Assembly: GCA_020091685.1 (NCBI GenBank)
Contig: CM034600.1
Coordinates: forward strand, 958,024 to 1,022,023
Reading direction: 5' to 3'
Length of the DNA: 64,000 nucleotides
Source of the DNA: Lutjanus erythropterus
Lineage: Eukaryota; Chordata; Actinopteri; Lutjaniformes; Lutjanidae
Positions 35,301-46,134 of the stretch are shown one piece after another (the stretch's first letter is position 1; each line of letters starts with the position of its first letter). The position numbers were made by a program, and so were the translations under genes. Below the pieces are notes generated by a model, which was not told the DNA's origin, made no database searches, and was given only the letters and a program-made list of their open reading frames with translations.

Positions 35301-38300
35301 TACTTTCACTGTCAGCCATACTGTTACTGTGTGGAACTGTGTAGCATCAACAAGTTGTATCATTCAAAAACATTTGAACACCACTGAAACAGGAGCCAAA
35401 TTAAAACACATCCCAAAACTGGTCTTTAAATGGTCTATTAAAAGATGATATGTCCACCCCCTCGTCCATTCTTGCATATTATCACTCTGCTGACAGGAAA
35501 CTCTAGATGTGGCATCTGCACCCTGTGTGCCGTCACCGATCAGTGGAAGTATTTTAGCCATCCTAACACAGGCAGAAAACTATACATGGTGTGATCACTT
35601 GCAGATCCATTTATATAATTTACCTTATTACCTACCCATCATCCGTTCTGGCTTTTGCCGGCAAAACATCGAGGCTGTTGCGCTCTCTCATCAGTGAACA
35701 TCTCACTGATAGGTGATAAGCACACTCTATTACAAACTGGTGGGCCATGCCTAAGGTATACTGGTGTTGACAAAGTAAAAGTTTATGTAGAGGCAATGAT
35801 CTGAAAAAATAATAAACTTGAATATGAAACATTTTTGATATCTATAATTAAATGAGAGCTTTGACATAAAATCCTTAAAACAGTAAATAAAAAATGTCAT
35901 GTCTTCCACCCCCTCTTTAATGCAGCCATATATCTGAAGTGCCATTTCCAAATCTGCCGCTTCCTCCTCTGTTATTCCTCATTGTTTGTTGCGTAAAAGG
36001 GATTGAACTACTTACTGCACCCAGGAAACAACAGGAAATATGTGTAAAAAGAACAACAGGTACAGGTTAGGACGTTAATCTGCCAACTTTGCTCTGAATA
36101 ATAATTAATGAGTGGATTTGCTGACTCTCTGCAGTAGCTAAGTCGCAGCATGGGAGGCTGAATGTGTTTTTCTGCACAGAGGTGACAGCATTTCATATGT
36201 CATCTTCTACAGTGTACAGCCAGTTTATGGAGCACAGCATCCACCTCTTGACCCACGATTGCGACGCACGTAAGTGCTGAACCCAAGTGGACTGCATGGA
36301 GTCGTCTTTTATTTGCATTACTCCCATTTTCAGCATTGTTTGCAGCATATTGTTCACAAGTACTTGTGTGGACTGCATGCACCAGTACTGCACCAGTGTG
36401 GCCTAGTGTTGACATTTATTTATTAATATCATATTTTAGTGAATTTCTGTGTCTTATTGCTTGTTTTTGTTGGACTGACAGTTTGTTTTGTCATTCACTT
36501 TGGCGATATCATCTTGTAAAGTTCTGTGTATATTATCTATCAGTGTTTCCATGAGTGAAAACATTAAATTCTTTTATTTTATTTTATTTTTTTTTTGTCT
36601 TTCTTCTCTTTCCGTGTCTGTTATATCTCTTGATCTGTCTCTTTGAAGGTATCCCAAAGACATAAAGCCTAAGTTCAACAATCTCAAGTCTAAAAAGGCC
36701 TCGAGCTTCCATGAGTTTGCACGCAGCACCAACGATGCTTGGGACATCGACGATGAGGAGGATGAGGATTTCCTCACCACCCCCATCCCTTCATCCCTGC
36801 CGTCAGGCCTGCACTCTACGTCCACACAGAACCAGGTATCTGCAAGACACAAGTCTTATCACTGAGCGATTATTGGCGTTGAGTTTGTGTGAAATGAAAG
36901 GAGCCATTCTGATGTGTTTTCACTCTGCAGCAGAATCAGGCCAGTGACACAGAAACCGGGGTGTCACACAGACTGGCACCGCCAAGGACAGAAGCTCCAA
37001 ACCTCCAGGATGTGCAGGAGGAGGACACAGAGTGCGAGCACGTCAACGGCAAGGTCATCAGGTCTTGCAGTGACGCCCACCTCAACACGTCCTCAGGTAC
37101 ATGGGTAATATGCTGCAGCAGTTCATTTGGCATTAAGAGCTACTGAGCAGCTTATCAGGTGATTCATAGTGGAGCTAATTACAGACTGTCAGGGGGACAT
37201 AAGAGTGCAGTTACAGCTAGCAGGATTATATCAGGCCTCTAGCACGAGACTGGCATTTTGCAGTCCTGAAAATGTTTCTCCAAATGCTCTTATCCTCAGG
37301 AGCACTAATGTGTTTTCAGTGGTAGTGTAGGTTTATATGTCTGAAGTAATAGTTGGGTGCCAGACAGGAGAATAAACAGGATCCTAACCTGCCACTTTAG
37401 AGTTATTGAAATAAATAATCTGGTTAGATAACACAGATAACTAGTGACTCTTCCTACAAAAGCACACTAGATACAAAAAGACAAAACGTCACTTTCATTT
37501 CACCGATTAAATTCTCTAACAGATATGCTGTAATAAATCATGAAATGACCACGACGTGTCATCAGAGATAAAGGAAACATGTTAAGTTGAAATACTGGCG
37601 TCACTTGACATGAACACTGCAGCTGCGGTGTCCCCTCTGTTCTAGACCAGATTAACTGTATTGTATGTCTGTTTCACATTAATCAGTTTTTTCAGGATAG
37701 CAAGTTGAACTTTACTTCAACAGACAACTGACAGTTATAAATAGCTGATCAACTAACAGTGGAGGACTCGTCCTCGTTTGTTATTGTCAGTTTATGAGAT
37801 AGCACACATCCTGTGCTCCCGCAGAGCTCATGCAACCTGCGTATATTACATTAAAAAGGATTACAATCTATTTAATATACAGTCTGTGGCTCCAACTTGC
37901 TGCTTCAGCTGCTGGGTTTATTTTTGCATGTGAAATCGATACATATTGCTCCTTTAAAATATATTCAGACAAAATAATAATTTAATCAAACAGGTAGGAA
38001 TAATCAAACACAAAAGAGTGCGGTGAATAAATAGTTTATTTCTACCAAGCCAGAGTTGGTGATTGTTGGAACAGTGGAAAGACAAGACAAGACATTCTTT
38101 GGTTAATTTTGTTTTGTGTCTGTCGTTTGAATTAAGCATGTTTTACAGTGAAAATTGACTGAAAATGACTGTTTCTGTAAATGGAGTGTGGTGAGTTTGG
38201 TGAGAGCAATAATATGTCTGTTTATGGTTAAAACTCATGTAACTCTTTTAAAAAAGGTTTATCTCTGTAGCTCAGTTTTGCTTCTGACGGCTGCAGGGCT

Positions 38301-41300
38301 CACCGTCAGTACAAAATCTATTACAAAATCTGCTGTCTCCATTAATCACTTAGTCACAAAACATGGGAAACTGGGGTCCAGGTTGAAAAATTCAATAGCT
38401 ACTCTTTACCTTCATAAGAAGGAGTGTTGAATTGAACATTTTATCATTATGAGGTATTATATTATACTTATATATACTGTCCATACAAAGTTTTTATTAC
38501 TATATTACTATTTTACATGTTATTTTCCTTGTGTGGTTTGTTACAGTTCGCTCCTCACTGCAGAAGCAACACACTCTCCCAGTTCGTCCCATCATCCCAC
38601 TGGTGGCTCGCATCTCAGACCAGAACGCGTCAGGAGCCCCACCCATGACGGTGCGGGAGAAGAGTCGGCTGGACAAATTCAAGCAGCTGCTGGCTAGTCC
38701 CAACACTGACCTAGGTACAGTAGGAGAGCAACACAACTGCACTTTTTTTTACATGTTTTTTTTTCTGTCTGTATGATACTGACCGTAGCTAAATGAATTT
38801 CACTTTGTGGATAATAGAGAATAAAGAGCCTTTTTTTGAGCAGTTAGATGTAGGAACTACCTTCTTTCTAGGAAAGAAAGTAGTTCTCGTAGATTCGACT
38901 GCAAAAAGAATGTAGTTCCTACATGAAACTGCTCACAACAAGGTCTGTTATCTTGAGTAAACAGATCATAATTTCTGGAAAGAGACACTGATTTTGAGTT
39001 TTTCACATGTATTTTTTCGGCACCATAGGACTAGTGCCAATTAGCCCCATTATATTGGAGAGAAGGCAGACATCTCTGCAGCTGATATCTCCAAAACTCT
39101 GCAACTCAACAAAATAGTATAGATGGATAAATAGCACAACAGGCCAGGGGAAAATGTGTATTTTTGTTTTTGGGGTGAACTGTCCCTTTAAATTGCTTCC
39201 TGAATTACTGCATTTAGCTGCATTTTTAAAATAAAATTTAGTAAAGTGATTCCACACTTTTGCCCTGTCAGCTGGCTATGTAATGTTGCATAAATGCCAA
39301 TAGCAGTATCGTTTGTCCAAGAGCTTTGATAATTCTGGTTATGACCAGTCATAAACTGGTACCTGTGTCATACCAGTTCATAGTGTAGATATGGAGTAGT
39401 TCCTGTTTCCACAGGCAGCTGTATGTGTCGTCTGTTGCTGTGGTTTTCTACAGAGTGAAAGAGTGAGCTGATAATGTGTGTTTATATCTCGCTCTGTGCT
39501 GTTACAGAGGAGCTCCGGAAGCACAGCTGGTCAGGCATACCAAGAGAAGTCCGGCCAATCACATGGAGACTTCTCTCTGTAAGTCTCATGACCTTCAGTT
39601 TTGCAACATCACATGTTGTTCTCTGTGTCTGGGCTTGTTGCACAGAATTTGGTGCCAAAGCCTCTTAGAGAGTCCTGGTTATGTTTTTTTTAGTTTCTGC
39701 ATAGCCAGTTAAATTCTTCCTTTTTAAAAAACACTCACATAATGTCAAAAAGCATTATCCCTGCAGGCAACCTTATCTCCTTCCTTTCTCTTATCTCAAA
39801 TGTCCGGCCTGCTCTGTTCCTCTGAAACTGTTGATATCACCATAACAAGGCTCTCCTCACTGGCTCTGTCTCTGCTTTCCTGCGTGTGTGACAGGGCTAC
39901 CTGCCGGCCAACAAGGATCGCAGAGAGCTGGTGCTGAAGAGGAAGAGAGAAGAATACTTTGGTTTCATAGAGCAGTATTACCACTCCAGAACAGACGAGC
40001 ATTATAAAGACACGTACAGACAGGTAATACTTTAGAGTGCTGCAGCTCATCAGTCAACAAAACCAGTAAACACCATAAGTTATTTATGATATTAAAGGCA
40101 TAATCTGTAACATTTCTACATTAAAATGTTTTTTATAATATTCATGTGTCAGGAAATTGTATATAATGTGATTTTGTTGGTCTGTTCTGTATACACAACA
40201 TCTATTGCAAGTCTTTCTGTCCTGAGAGAGAGATCCCTTCCAAGAGGGCTGGGTGTCATTTAAAGAATTACAATACCAGTACCAATACCTGTACCCTTAA
40301 AGTAATACTGATGCCAATAGAGTACGTCATTCAGTACCTATTATGTGAATTCCTGAAAAAATCCTTCCACATTTTATGCATTAATTTTGATCAGATACAA
40401 CAGGTGTGTAGTATAGAACACTATGGTGGCATCTCAACATGTTGAATTGTCACTGTACTCAACTTCACCACCCCAAAGACCATATAGATTATAGCTGCTG
40501 CAGTATTGGGCCAATCAGCAGCATTAAATCAAAGCATTAAATCAAAGAACGCTTGTGGCAAGCAAAATCAAACAAATCCATTTCTTCTCTGGAGCTCTTT
40601 ATGAAAATGATCGGTTGGAGGTATTGTTTGACGGGAGAAGTTTCAGTACTACTTAGTACATGGTCATTTCAGTTAATACCATAAAAGTACTGAGTACTGA
40701 TACCCAACCCTGTATTCGTTCAGTTTTTCTGCACGTGCCTGCGCTCGCAAACCGAAGTACCAGAACTGTTTATAGAAGTCCCATGATCCAACCCGTGATT
40801 AAACACACAGTCACTCACTTGCTTTCTCAACTGGCGCAGCAGGTGTGCTCCTGCAGCTGTAGACGTGTTTCCTCAGTGATGATGGTTGCAGCTATCAAAA
40901 GCTGTTTTTGGCAGTTTTTACATGCAGCAAAGCCACTGACAACTTTATTCTCACACTCTCTGATCAAGCCAAATATCTCCCAAACATCCAACCTGTCCTT
41001 CAGTGATGTGTATCCACAATTTGGGATTCTCCACTGGATAATCTTCTCTTTATGCCATTCATTTTAGCCATCAGATAGCCTGTACTGTCAGATAGGGCCA
41101 GTGACATCCCACGGGTACCCCACCCTGGGCAGGACTAATACCTCCTGTGTTGCTCTGCCTTACGTTTCTTCAAGTTTTTTCCCTGTTAAATGTGTTTTTT
41201 GGGGAGTTTTTCCTAAGATTAGAGGGAGTTGTACCCTATAAAAATTGTAAAGCCTCCTGAGGCAAATTGTGATTTTGGGCTTTATAAATTGGGCTATAAA

Positions 41301-44300
41301 ACTTGACTTATATGTTTTATCCCAAATGGTTCCCACAATGTTTAAACCCAGAGAATTAAATTATATTCAAAGTAAACATGCATTTCATTTGGTTGCCGGT
41401 CAATGGCGTCATGTCCCCTTTACCCCTCTGGTTGCTATAACTTCCAAGGGAACACAGGAAGGAGGGAGGGAGGGAGATGAACTAATTAGCCAGCTCACCC
41501 GTGACGAGGCCTGAGTTTTTCAGTTTTTCAGTGCATTCCGTCACTGAAGCTGTCCCCATAAAGTGTAACATGAATGAAACTTAAATACATTACCTCATCT
41601 GTGAACATGAGTCCTGCCTGAGTCATTTCAGATAGATTTTCATCCGCAGTGGTGGTTGTTGATGTCATCAAACTCTGTCTTTTGTTATTGTTTTGACTGA
41701 GAGACCCCCGAGCAGCTGAAATGACATACTTTGTGTTTAAATGGATGATATGTGACACATGTACAAACATGTTATCAGCTTTGATTATCCTGAGAAACGT
41801 GTCAATAATCTCTCTTCCTGTTAGATCCACATCGACATTCCAAGAACCAACCCTCTGATTCCCCTGTTCCAGCAGCCTGCTGTACAAGAGGTAAGATCTG
41901 AGCTACTGGTGAGCTGTGGAATTACAAACAGTAGTACATCCAAATGCATGTGGGTGTGTTTCTCTGTGTGTGTACTTTATAATTCTATAGGTGTCCTCTG
42001 TCATTTGTGACAGAGAGATTTACCACTAGTTGGAGATTTGTTCATAGTGTTGTTTTTAAATTAAGGTGGGATCCCTCACCTTTTGTGTTGTGTTTTTTCT
42101 GGTTTATTTGCCAAATTAAGCTTGAAGCAGGGCCTTAATCTTTTGGCTTCACTCGGGTTTCCTGGTATCACAAAGCTGACAGCCAGACTAAGTTGAACTC
42201 CAGGACTTATTCAATAAATCCTGACTTGACTTTAACTCATGTCAAACAGAGATAAATGAGACTACCTTGGCTAAATCTTGATCCTATCAGTGCTATTGTG
42301 CTGTAACTGTGGCTGAGTATTTTCCATCCACTGAGGAAGAAGCTGCATCAGATCACTTCACAACAGAGGAACCTGTTTGTAAAAAAAAAAAAAAAAGGAA
42401 CCTCACTGAGTTTGACTTGTTCCTCAAATGTGGTGATTTCATGTGGATTTTCAAAGCACAAAAATTTATATTCAGATTTACCAGAAACCTGTGATGAGGT
42501 GTAATCACAGCCTAATTAGAGCAGGGCAATATTTTATTTATTAATATGCAGCATTAATGACATTATGATACTATGATTTAATAAAATCCTGCACTCATAT
42601 TGAAGTTTTGTCTGATGTAACCCATGACATCAGAACACGGGTTTTATTTATTTGCATGTATCATAAATATTCATATCAATGATGAGACATTGGTTTCCAC
42701 TGTATTGCCCACTATGTCCAGCACTAAGCATGATACATGCCACACATTATTACATTCTAACTAATGCAGGGAGACCAAGTTTCAGATAAACTTGCACAGA
42801 GATTCTGTAATATCACAGCAACCAGGGCTCGCCTTAAGTCAGCTTGTTGCATTTACCCTAAACCAAGCAGCACTGGCATAAAGCCGCCCCAGTGTGTCCT
42901 CTAACACAGCATGCCAGTATCGGGGAATGAAAAGAACCATGACATAACACAACAGCACATCAACAAGTGATTCTGCTCCTTTCAACACCTTGTGATGATC
43001 TGCGGGGAGGACTTCTCTTCTCCTGCTTGTCTGTGTGTGTCTGCTTTCATGCACACAACTCTGTGTCAGCACTCTAAAAAGTGTCATCTCATCTATCTCA
43101 ACTTGAAACAACTGTCAAATGTGGAGTAAGTTTGTAATTTAAAGAACACAGGCACAAACAGCAGTGGACGTGGAACCCAGCAGCATCCTGACCCGTCGTG
43201 CCAGCTTACCTTTTTACACAGACATTGATCCGGCTCTGTTACTGCTTCCCTTGGTGGATTAGAGACAGAACAAAACTGAACCCCTCATTCTGCCTCTGTA
43301 CCTTTTATACAAACGGTGATGTAGAATATAGACGCAATACTGCGTTGAACAGACTGTGAAAAAGGAGCTTCACACTGCATTCAAAATCAAAACAGCACTA
43401 TCAAACTGGGTAATACATCACTTAGTATGTGTATTATACTACCTAAACACTGCATACATTTGTCACTACACTTTAATTATTGTTCCATTTTTAAATTAAT
43501 TGGTCATCAAAAATATTGCTGTTCACTAATTCTCCTCAAAACTATGTTTTCAACAGCCTGAATACACAAGTGGCACTGAGAGAGGCATCTTGTTATACAC
43601 AGTATGGTATTTTACCATTTCTATACATAATGTCAGACCTTACAGCAAATCCTCCATTCATAGAAGAGAAAATGATGAGTGCTCCTGTTCTTCACTGCAT
43701 CATTTAGTGTTTCTCTTTGTTGCTACTCAACACACCAAATTTTAAATAATTCCACTGCACGCCGCTGGTTTCATGTTTCAAGTCAGTTTAGTTGTCATGT
43801 AGAGGCGAGGCCTTCTGCTCAGCCTGTAGAAGCAGTTGTGTGTTGGGACTCTGAGAGGAGCTTCTAAAGTCTTGAGACTTCAAATTTATAACAGAAAGTG
43901 TGTGTCTGAAATATGGAGTATCAAAGATGATATCAAAAAGGACTTTACCAGGAAAGATGTCATTTGCTGCATTGTTGGAAACATTTTGGAGCTTGACTTA
44001 AATTTGAGACTAAAAGTCAGGATATCCTGGCTGCGTGGATTTTGAATCTGCTGGAACTGAAAGTTAATAATCATAATGCAAAAGACCTCACTGGTGTAAA
44101 CTCAAAAAGAATTTTGGATACACAATAATCAAGCTTTTGTTGTTGTCGTCTTTCATCCCTCAGGTGTTTGAGCGGATTCTCTTTATCTGGGCCATCCGTC
44201 ACCCAGCCAGTGGTTACGTCCAGGGAATCAATGATCTGGTCACGCCCTTCTTTGTCGTCTTCTTGTCTGAGTTTGTCAGTAAGTTACTGAGTCCTCTTAT

Positions 44301-46134
44301 ATTCACACTGGACCAAAATGACTCATGTCAGCCTGTTTCTGGCTTGCACTTTTTGCCTGGTGATGATGTTTTATTTTTATACCTCCATATTACAGTGTTG
44401 TTACCAGGGTAAATGTTTACAGCCTGTCATGCTGTTGCTCCTGCATTGCTCAATTTACAGTGATGGGGAGCAGCATTCAGAAATGTCTTACGGGAGTCAT
44501 GTGTATGAGTCAAGCCAATTGTGTTTGACTCACTGTTCTTTGTTGTTCCAGCGGAGGATGTGGAGAACTTTGAAGTGGCAGCTCTGCCTCTGGACACCCA
44601 GAGAAACATCGAGGCTGACAGCTTCTGGTGCATGAGCAAGCTGCTGGATGGAATACAGGTCTGCTCACACACAAACACGTCTCAAATAAACACTTGTTTC
44701 AAACTGTAAATGTGTCAGTTTACTGAGAATGATCTCCCTTCAGGACAACTACACGTTTGCTCAGCCTGGAATCCAGAACAAAGTGAAAGCTTTAGAGGAG
44801 CTGGTCAGCAGGATAGACGGTAAGTGGACTCCCATCAGTCCGTCATCCATGAGGAGTTTCATGTGTCACATCAGGTTTAACGTTGCTTGTGTTCATTGCT
44901 CCTAATGTCGGATTTGTTTACTGTGAGCCCACACATGTAGACAGTGAGAGACACAGTTTTAACTTCTGTGTTTGTGTCTCCAGAGGACATTCACAACCAT
45001 TTCAAGAAGTATGAGGTGGAGTACCTGCAGTTTGCTTTCCGGTGGATGAACAATCTTCTGATGAGGGAGCTGCCACTTCGTTGCACTATCCGTCTCTGGG
45101 ACACCTACCAGGTAGAGCAGAGTATCCACCATCAGCAAGCCTTCACAACAGAAAGTCATCCAATACAACAGTAGCACCAAACACAGCCTGACAGATCTGC
45201 TCCATTATACAGTATTTGTTAAGTTGATTGGATTTAGGACAGACTCATTGTTTTTGCTTGTAACTTTTAAATAACAGTCAAAACTGTGTTGTAATTGGCT
45301 CCAATATTTTTCTGTTCTCCTCAGGCTGAGGCGGAGGGTTTCTCCCACTTCCACCTGTATGTCTGTGCTGCTTTCCTCATCGAGTGGCGCAAAGAAATTC
45401 TCTCCATGGTTGACTTTCAGGTACCAGTGTCTCTGTAGTCGTGTTCATTCTTTCTTGTAAACGCATTCAGGCCCCTCAAAGAGACAGTTCATAGTGTAAT
45501 TATTTTGACTGGAAATGCGATACAAGTAGTGGAAATTATCAGTTTTGCATTACAGCTTTCATGTTCACTGAAAAAAATCACGATAATGTGATATTCATTG
45601 AGGTCTGTAACAAACAAACATGTTTTCTTTCATTTGGAGAACAAGATATTTAGTTCAGATCATCTCTGCCGCACTACAGTTCTTTATTATAATTCTGTTT
45701 TCTCACATATTTTTCCTTTTGAAAAAATTGCGATTAGATTCTGCGATTGGCCATACTGCGATTGCAATTAATTGTGCAGCTGTGGATATATTTTTATATA
45801 CATGTAATATGTATTTTTGATTTGGGGTGAACTGTCCTTTTAAGTATTCAGTAGAGCCTTTAGAGCCTGATTCTATTGTCTCAGACAGATTTTACATACT
45901 AACCCCCACACTGTATATAATTTTGAAATACATTATGTACTCTATTTTCAACTTCCACCTTTTAAAATAGTTTCTGTCTACAAGTAAATTTCTGCTGTTC
46001 TTCAGGGCCTTCTTATGCTACTGCAGAACCTTCCCACAATCCATTGGGGTAATGAGGAGGTGGGTCTCCTCCTGGCTGAAGCTTACAGACTGAAGTACAT
46101 GTTTGCAGATGCACCCAGCCACTACAAGAGATAG
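29290..46134 (+). CDS. tbc1d22b: TBC1 domain family member 22B, Rab GTPase-activating protein (14 coding exons)
   Basis: Seen: 14 exons with GT-AG introns join into 1,551 nt (516 aa plus stop), close to the roughly 505 aa I recall for the mammalian protein. The N-terminus MATENRINFWRRNAKVPG and the exon-2 motif PVYGAQHPPLDPRL are typical of the family. RPIIPLVARISDQNASGAPP (exon 5) and PRTNPLIPLFQQP (exon 8) fit paralogue B rather than A. The TBC domain runs from about residue 221 to 465. The dual catalytic fingers are present: Arg285 in IDIPR and Gln320 in GYVQG. Known of the family: TBC proteins speed GTP hydrolysis by Rabs, and TBC1D22A/B bind the Golgi adaptor ACBD3. Inference: this protein is an active Golgi-linked GAP. 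The start is set by homology and a strong Kozak context (A at -3, G at +4). Introns 1, 5, 7 and 13 carry transposon copies; no exon is broken. Spliced segments are listed separately. Confidence 0.95.
30383..30755. mobile_element. family-G repeat (intron 1 of tbc1d22b)
   Basis: Starts AGGGCTGCCCAATTAATTGA, with ATTGAAACAGCAATATGGCT and TTTTAACATGTTTTTCAATC. This is the reverse direction to the copy at 650-985. Confidence 0.55.
33251..33615 (+). mobile_element. family-B element, near full length (intron 1 of tbc1d22b)
   Basis: The ends are GGCTGCAACTAATGATTATT and, inverted, AGCTGCAACAATTAATTGAT. Inside are GACGTCCTCAAATGTCTTTT, GTAAAGAAACCAGAAAATAT and ATTCACATTTAAAAAGCTGA. Common teleost non-autonomous DNA transposon, hAT-like by its ends; no frame. 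Confidence 0.7.
33640..34008 (+). mobile_element. family-A copy (intron 1 of tbc1d22b)
   Basis: Shows AGTGCCATTTAGTCCCATTA, GAGAAGGCAGACATCTCTAC, GATGTCTCCAAAACTCTGCA, TATCTAGATG and GTGAATTGTCCCTTTT. Its left side carries two GAACTACTT units, the source of the tandem seen at 17,540. Confidence 0.7.
34940..35197 (-). mobile_element. family-B copy (intron 1 of tbc1d22b)
   Basis: Minus orientation: CATCTCTGACAGTAAACTGG, ACAAGACATTTGAGGACATC, AAATAATCGACAGATTAATC, ending TGTTAGCTGCAG. It holds a small internal tandem of CTTGGA units (35070-35090). Confidence 0.65.
36213..36269 (+). CDS. tbc1d22b: tbc1d22b coding exon 2 (57 bp)
   Basis: Acceptor TTCTACAG|T and donor AC|GTAAGT. It completes Ser19 and encodes VQPVYGAQHPPLDPRLRR, the most conserved N-terminal block of TBC1D22 proteins. 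It is too short to stand out as an open reading frame and was found by looking for this motif in intron 1. Phases match exons 1 and 3 exactly. Confidence 0.93.
36649..36835 (+). CDS. tbc1d22b: tbc1d22b coding exon 3
   Basis: Starts after TTTGAAG with the last base of a Thr codon and ends in phase 0 at CAG|GTATCT. It encodes KKASSFHEFARSTNDAWDID followed by an acidic run (EEDEDF), as in mammalian TBC1D22B. Confidence 0.93.
36931..37096 (+). CDS. tbc1d22b: tbc1d22b coding exon 4
   Basis: Acceptor TGCAG|CAGAAT is a NAGNAG tandem, so a form lacking one Gln (start at 36934) is possible. It encodes the poorly conserved linker and the more conserved KVIRSCSDAHLNTSS. The donor is TCAG|GTACAT, leaving one base of a Val codon. 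Confidence 0.9.
38547..38714 (+). CDS. tbc1d22b: tbc1d22b coding exon 5
   Basis: Acceptor TTACAG, donor TAG|GTACAG. It encodes LPVRPIIPLVARISDQNASG and then PPMTVREKSRLDKFKQLL. This segment identifies the gene as 22B rather than 22A. Confidence 0.95.
38830..39192 (+). mobile_element. family-A non-autonomous element (intron 5 of tbc1d22b)
   Basis: The clearest copy of family A. Blocks in order are CATGAAACTGCTCACAACAA, TTTCTGGAAAGAGACACTGA, AGCCCCATTATATTGGAGAG, GATATCTCCAAAACTCTGCA and GGGGTGAACTGTCCCTTTAA at the end. A GAAAGAAAGTAGTTC inverted repeat lies near its start. The TTAA at the ends of several copies suggests a TTAA target, as in piggyBac-type elements; this is inference. Confidence 0.7.
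39508..39578 (+). CDS. tbc1d22b: tbc1d22b coding exon 6
   Basis: Acceptor GTTACAG, donor TCT|GTAAGT. It encodes EELRKHSWSGIPREVRPITW and RLLS, the opening of the TBC domain (first TBC motif, RxxxW-type). Confidence 0.95.
39895..40023 (+). CDS. tbc1d22b: tbc1d22b coding exon 7
   Basis: Acceptor GTGACAG, donor CAG|GTAATA, phase 0 at both ends. It encodes GYLPANKDRRELVLKRKREE and the YFGFIEQYY block, ending at DTYRQ just before the catalytic Arg exon. Confidence 0.95.
40246..40711. mobile_element. 466-bp family-M element (intron 7 of tbc1d22b)
   Basis: The left end is GGGCTGGGTGTCATTTAAAG and the right end is CTGAGTACTGATACCCAACC, inverted, matching the GGGTTGGGTAT-type ends of a common teleost hAT-like repeat. 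AATACCAGTACC lies inside the left end and GTACTGAGTA inside the right. Confidence 0.6.
41080..41315 (+). mobile_element. LINE/SINE 3' tail (intron 7 of tbc1d22b)
   Basis: GTTTTTTGGGGAGTTTTTCC, AAGCCTCCTGAGGCAAATTG and TTGGGCTTTATAAATTGGGC are the hallmark 3' end of a common teleost retroposon. No coding part is present. Confidence 0.6.
41825..41890 (+). CDS. tbc1d22b: tbc1d22b coding exon 8 (arginine finger)
   Basis: Acceptor CTGTTAG, donor GAG|GTAAGA. It encodes IHIDIPRTNPLIPLFQQPAV and QE. Arg285 of IDIPR is the arginine finger of the TBC catalytic pair. Confidence 0.95.
44164..44278 (+). CDS. tbc1d22b: tbc1d22b coding exon 9 (glutamine finger)
   Basis: Acceptor CCTCAG, donor TCA|GTAAGT. 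It encodes VFERILFIWAIRHPASGYVQ and GINDLVTPFFVVFLSEFV. Gln320 of GYVQG is the glutamine finger. Confidence 0.95.
44552..44658 (+). CDS. tbc1d22b: tbc1d22b coding exon 10
   Basis: Acceptor TTCCAG, donor CAG|GTCTGC. It encodes TEDVENFEVAALPLDTQRNI and EADSFWCMSKLLDGIQ. The last block is near-identical across the family. Confidence 0.95.
44744..44819 (+). CDS. tbc1d22b: tbc1d22b coding exon 11
   Basis: Acceptor CTTCAG, donor ACG|GTAAGT. It encodes DNYTFAQPGIQNKVKALEEL and VSRID. Confidence 0.95.
44984..45111 (+). CDS. tbc1d22b: tbc1d22b coding exon 12
   Basis: Acceptor TCTCCAG, donor CAG|GTAGAG. It encodes EDIHNHFKKYEVEYLQFAFR and WMNNLLMRELPLRCTIRLWD plus TYQ, a highly conserved late TBC-domain block. 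Confidence 0.95.
45325..45420 (+). CDS. tbc1d22b: tbc1d22b coding exon 13
   Basis: Acceptor CCTCAG, donor CAG|GTACCA. It encodes AEAEGFSHFHLYVCAAFLIE and WRKEILSMVDFQ. Confidence 0.95.
45478..45844 (+). mobile_element. family-A-ended element with family-G sequence inside (intron 13)
   Basis: The left end is AAAGAGACAGTTCA and the right end is TTTGGGGTGAACTGTCC, inverted. The inside has ATTGCGATTAGATTCTGCGA and TGCAATTAATTGTGCAGC, typical of family G (45720-45785), which suggests an insertion into the A element. Confidence 0.55.
46006..46134 (+). CDS. tbc1d22b: tbc1d22b coding exon 14 and stop
   Basis: Acceptor GTTCTTCAG. It encodes GLLMLLQNLPTIHWGNEEVG and the C-terminus AEAYRLKYMFADAPSHYKR, then TAG at 46132-46134. 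The C-terminus matches the family closely in length and sequence. Confidence 0.95.
   Translation, partial: GLLMLLQNLPTIHWGNEEVGLLLAEAYRLKYMFADAPSHYKR

Noticed and set aside
29290-46134. Assignment to the paralogue tbc1d22a
   Set aside because: The block RPIIPLVARISDQNASGAPP and PRTNPLIPLFQQP fit 22B; the segments recalled for 22A differ here.
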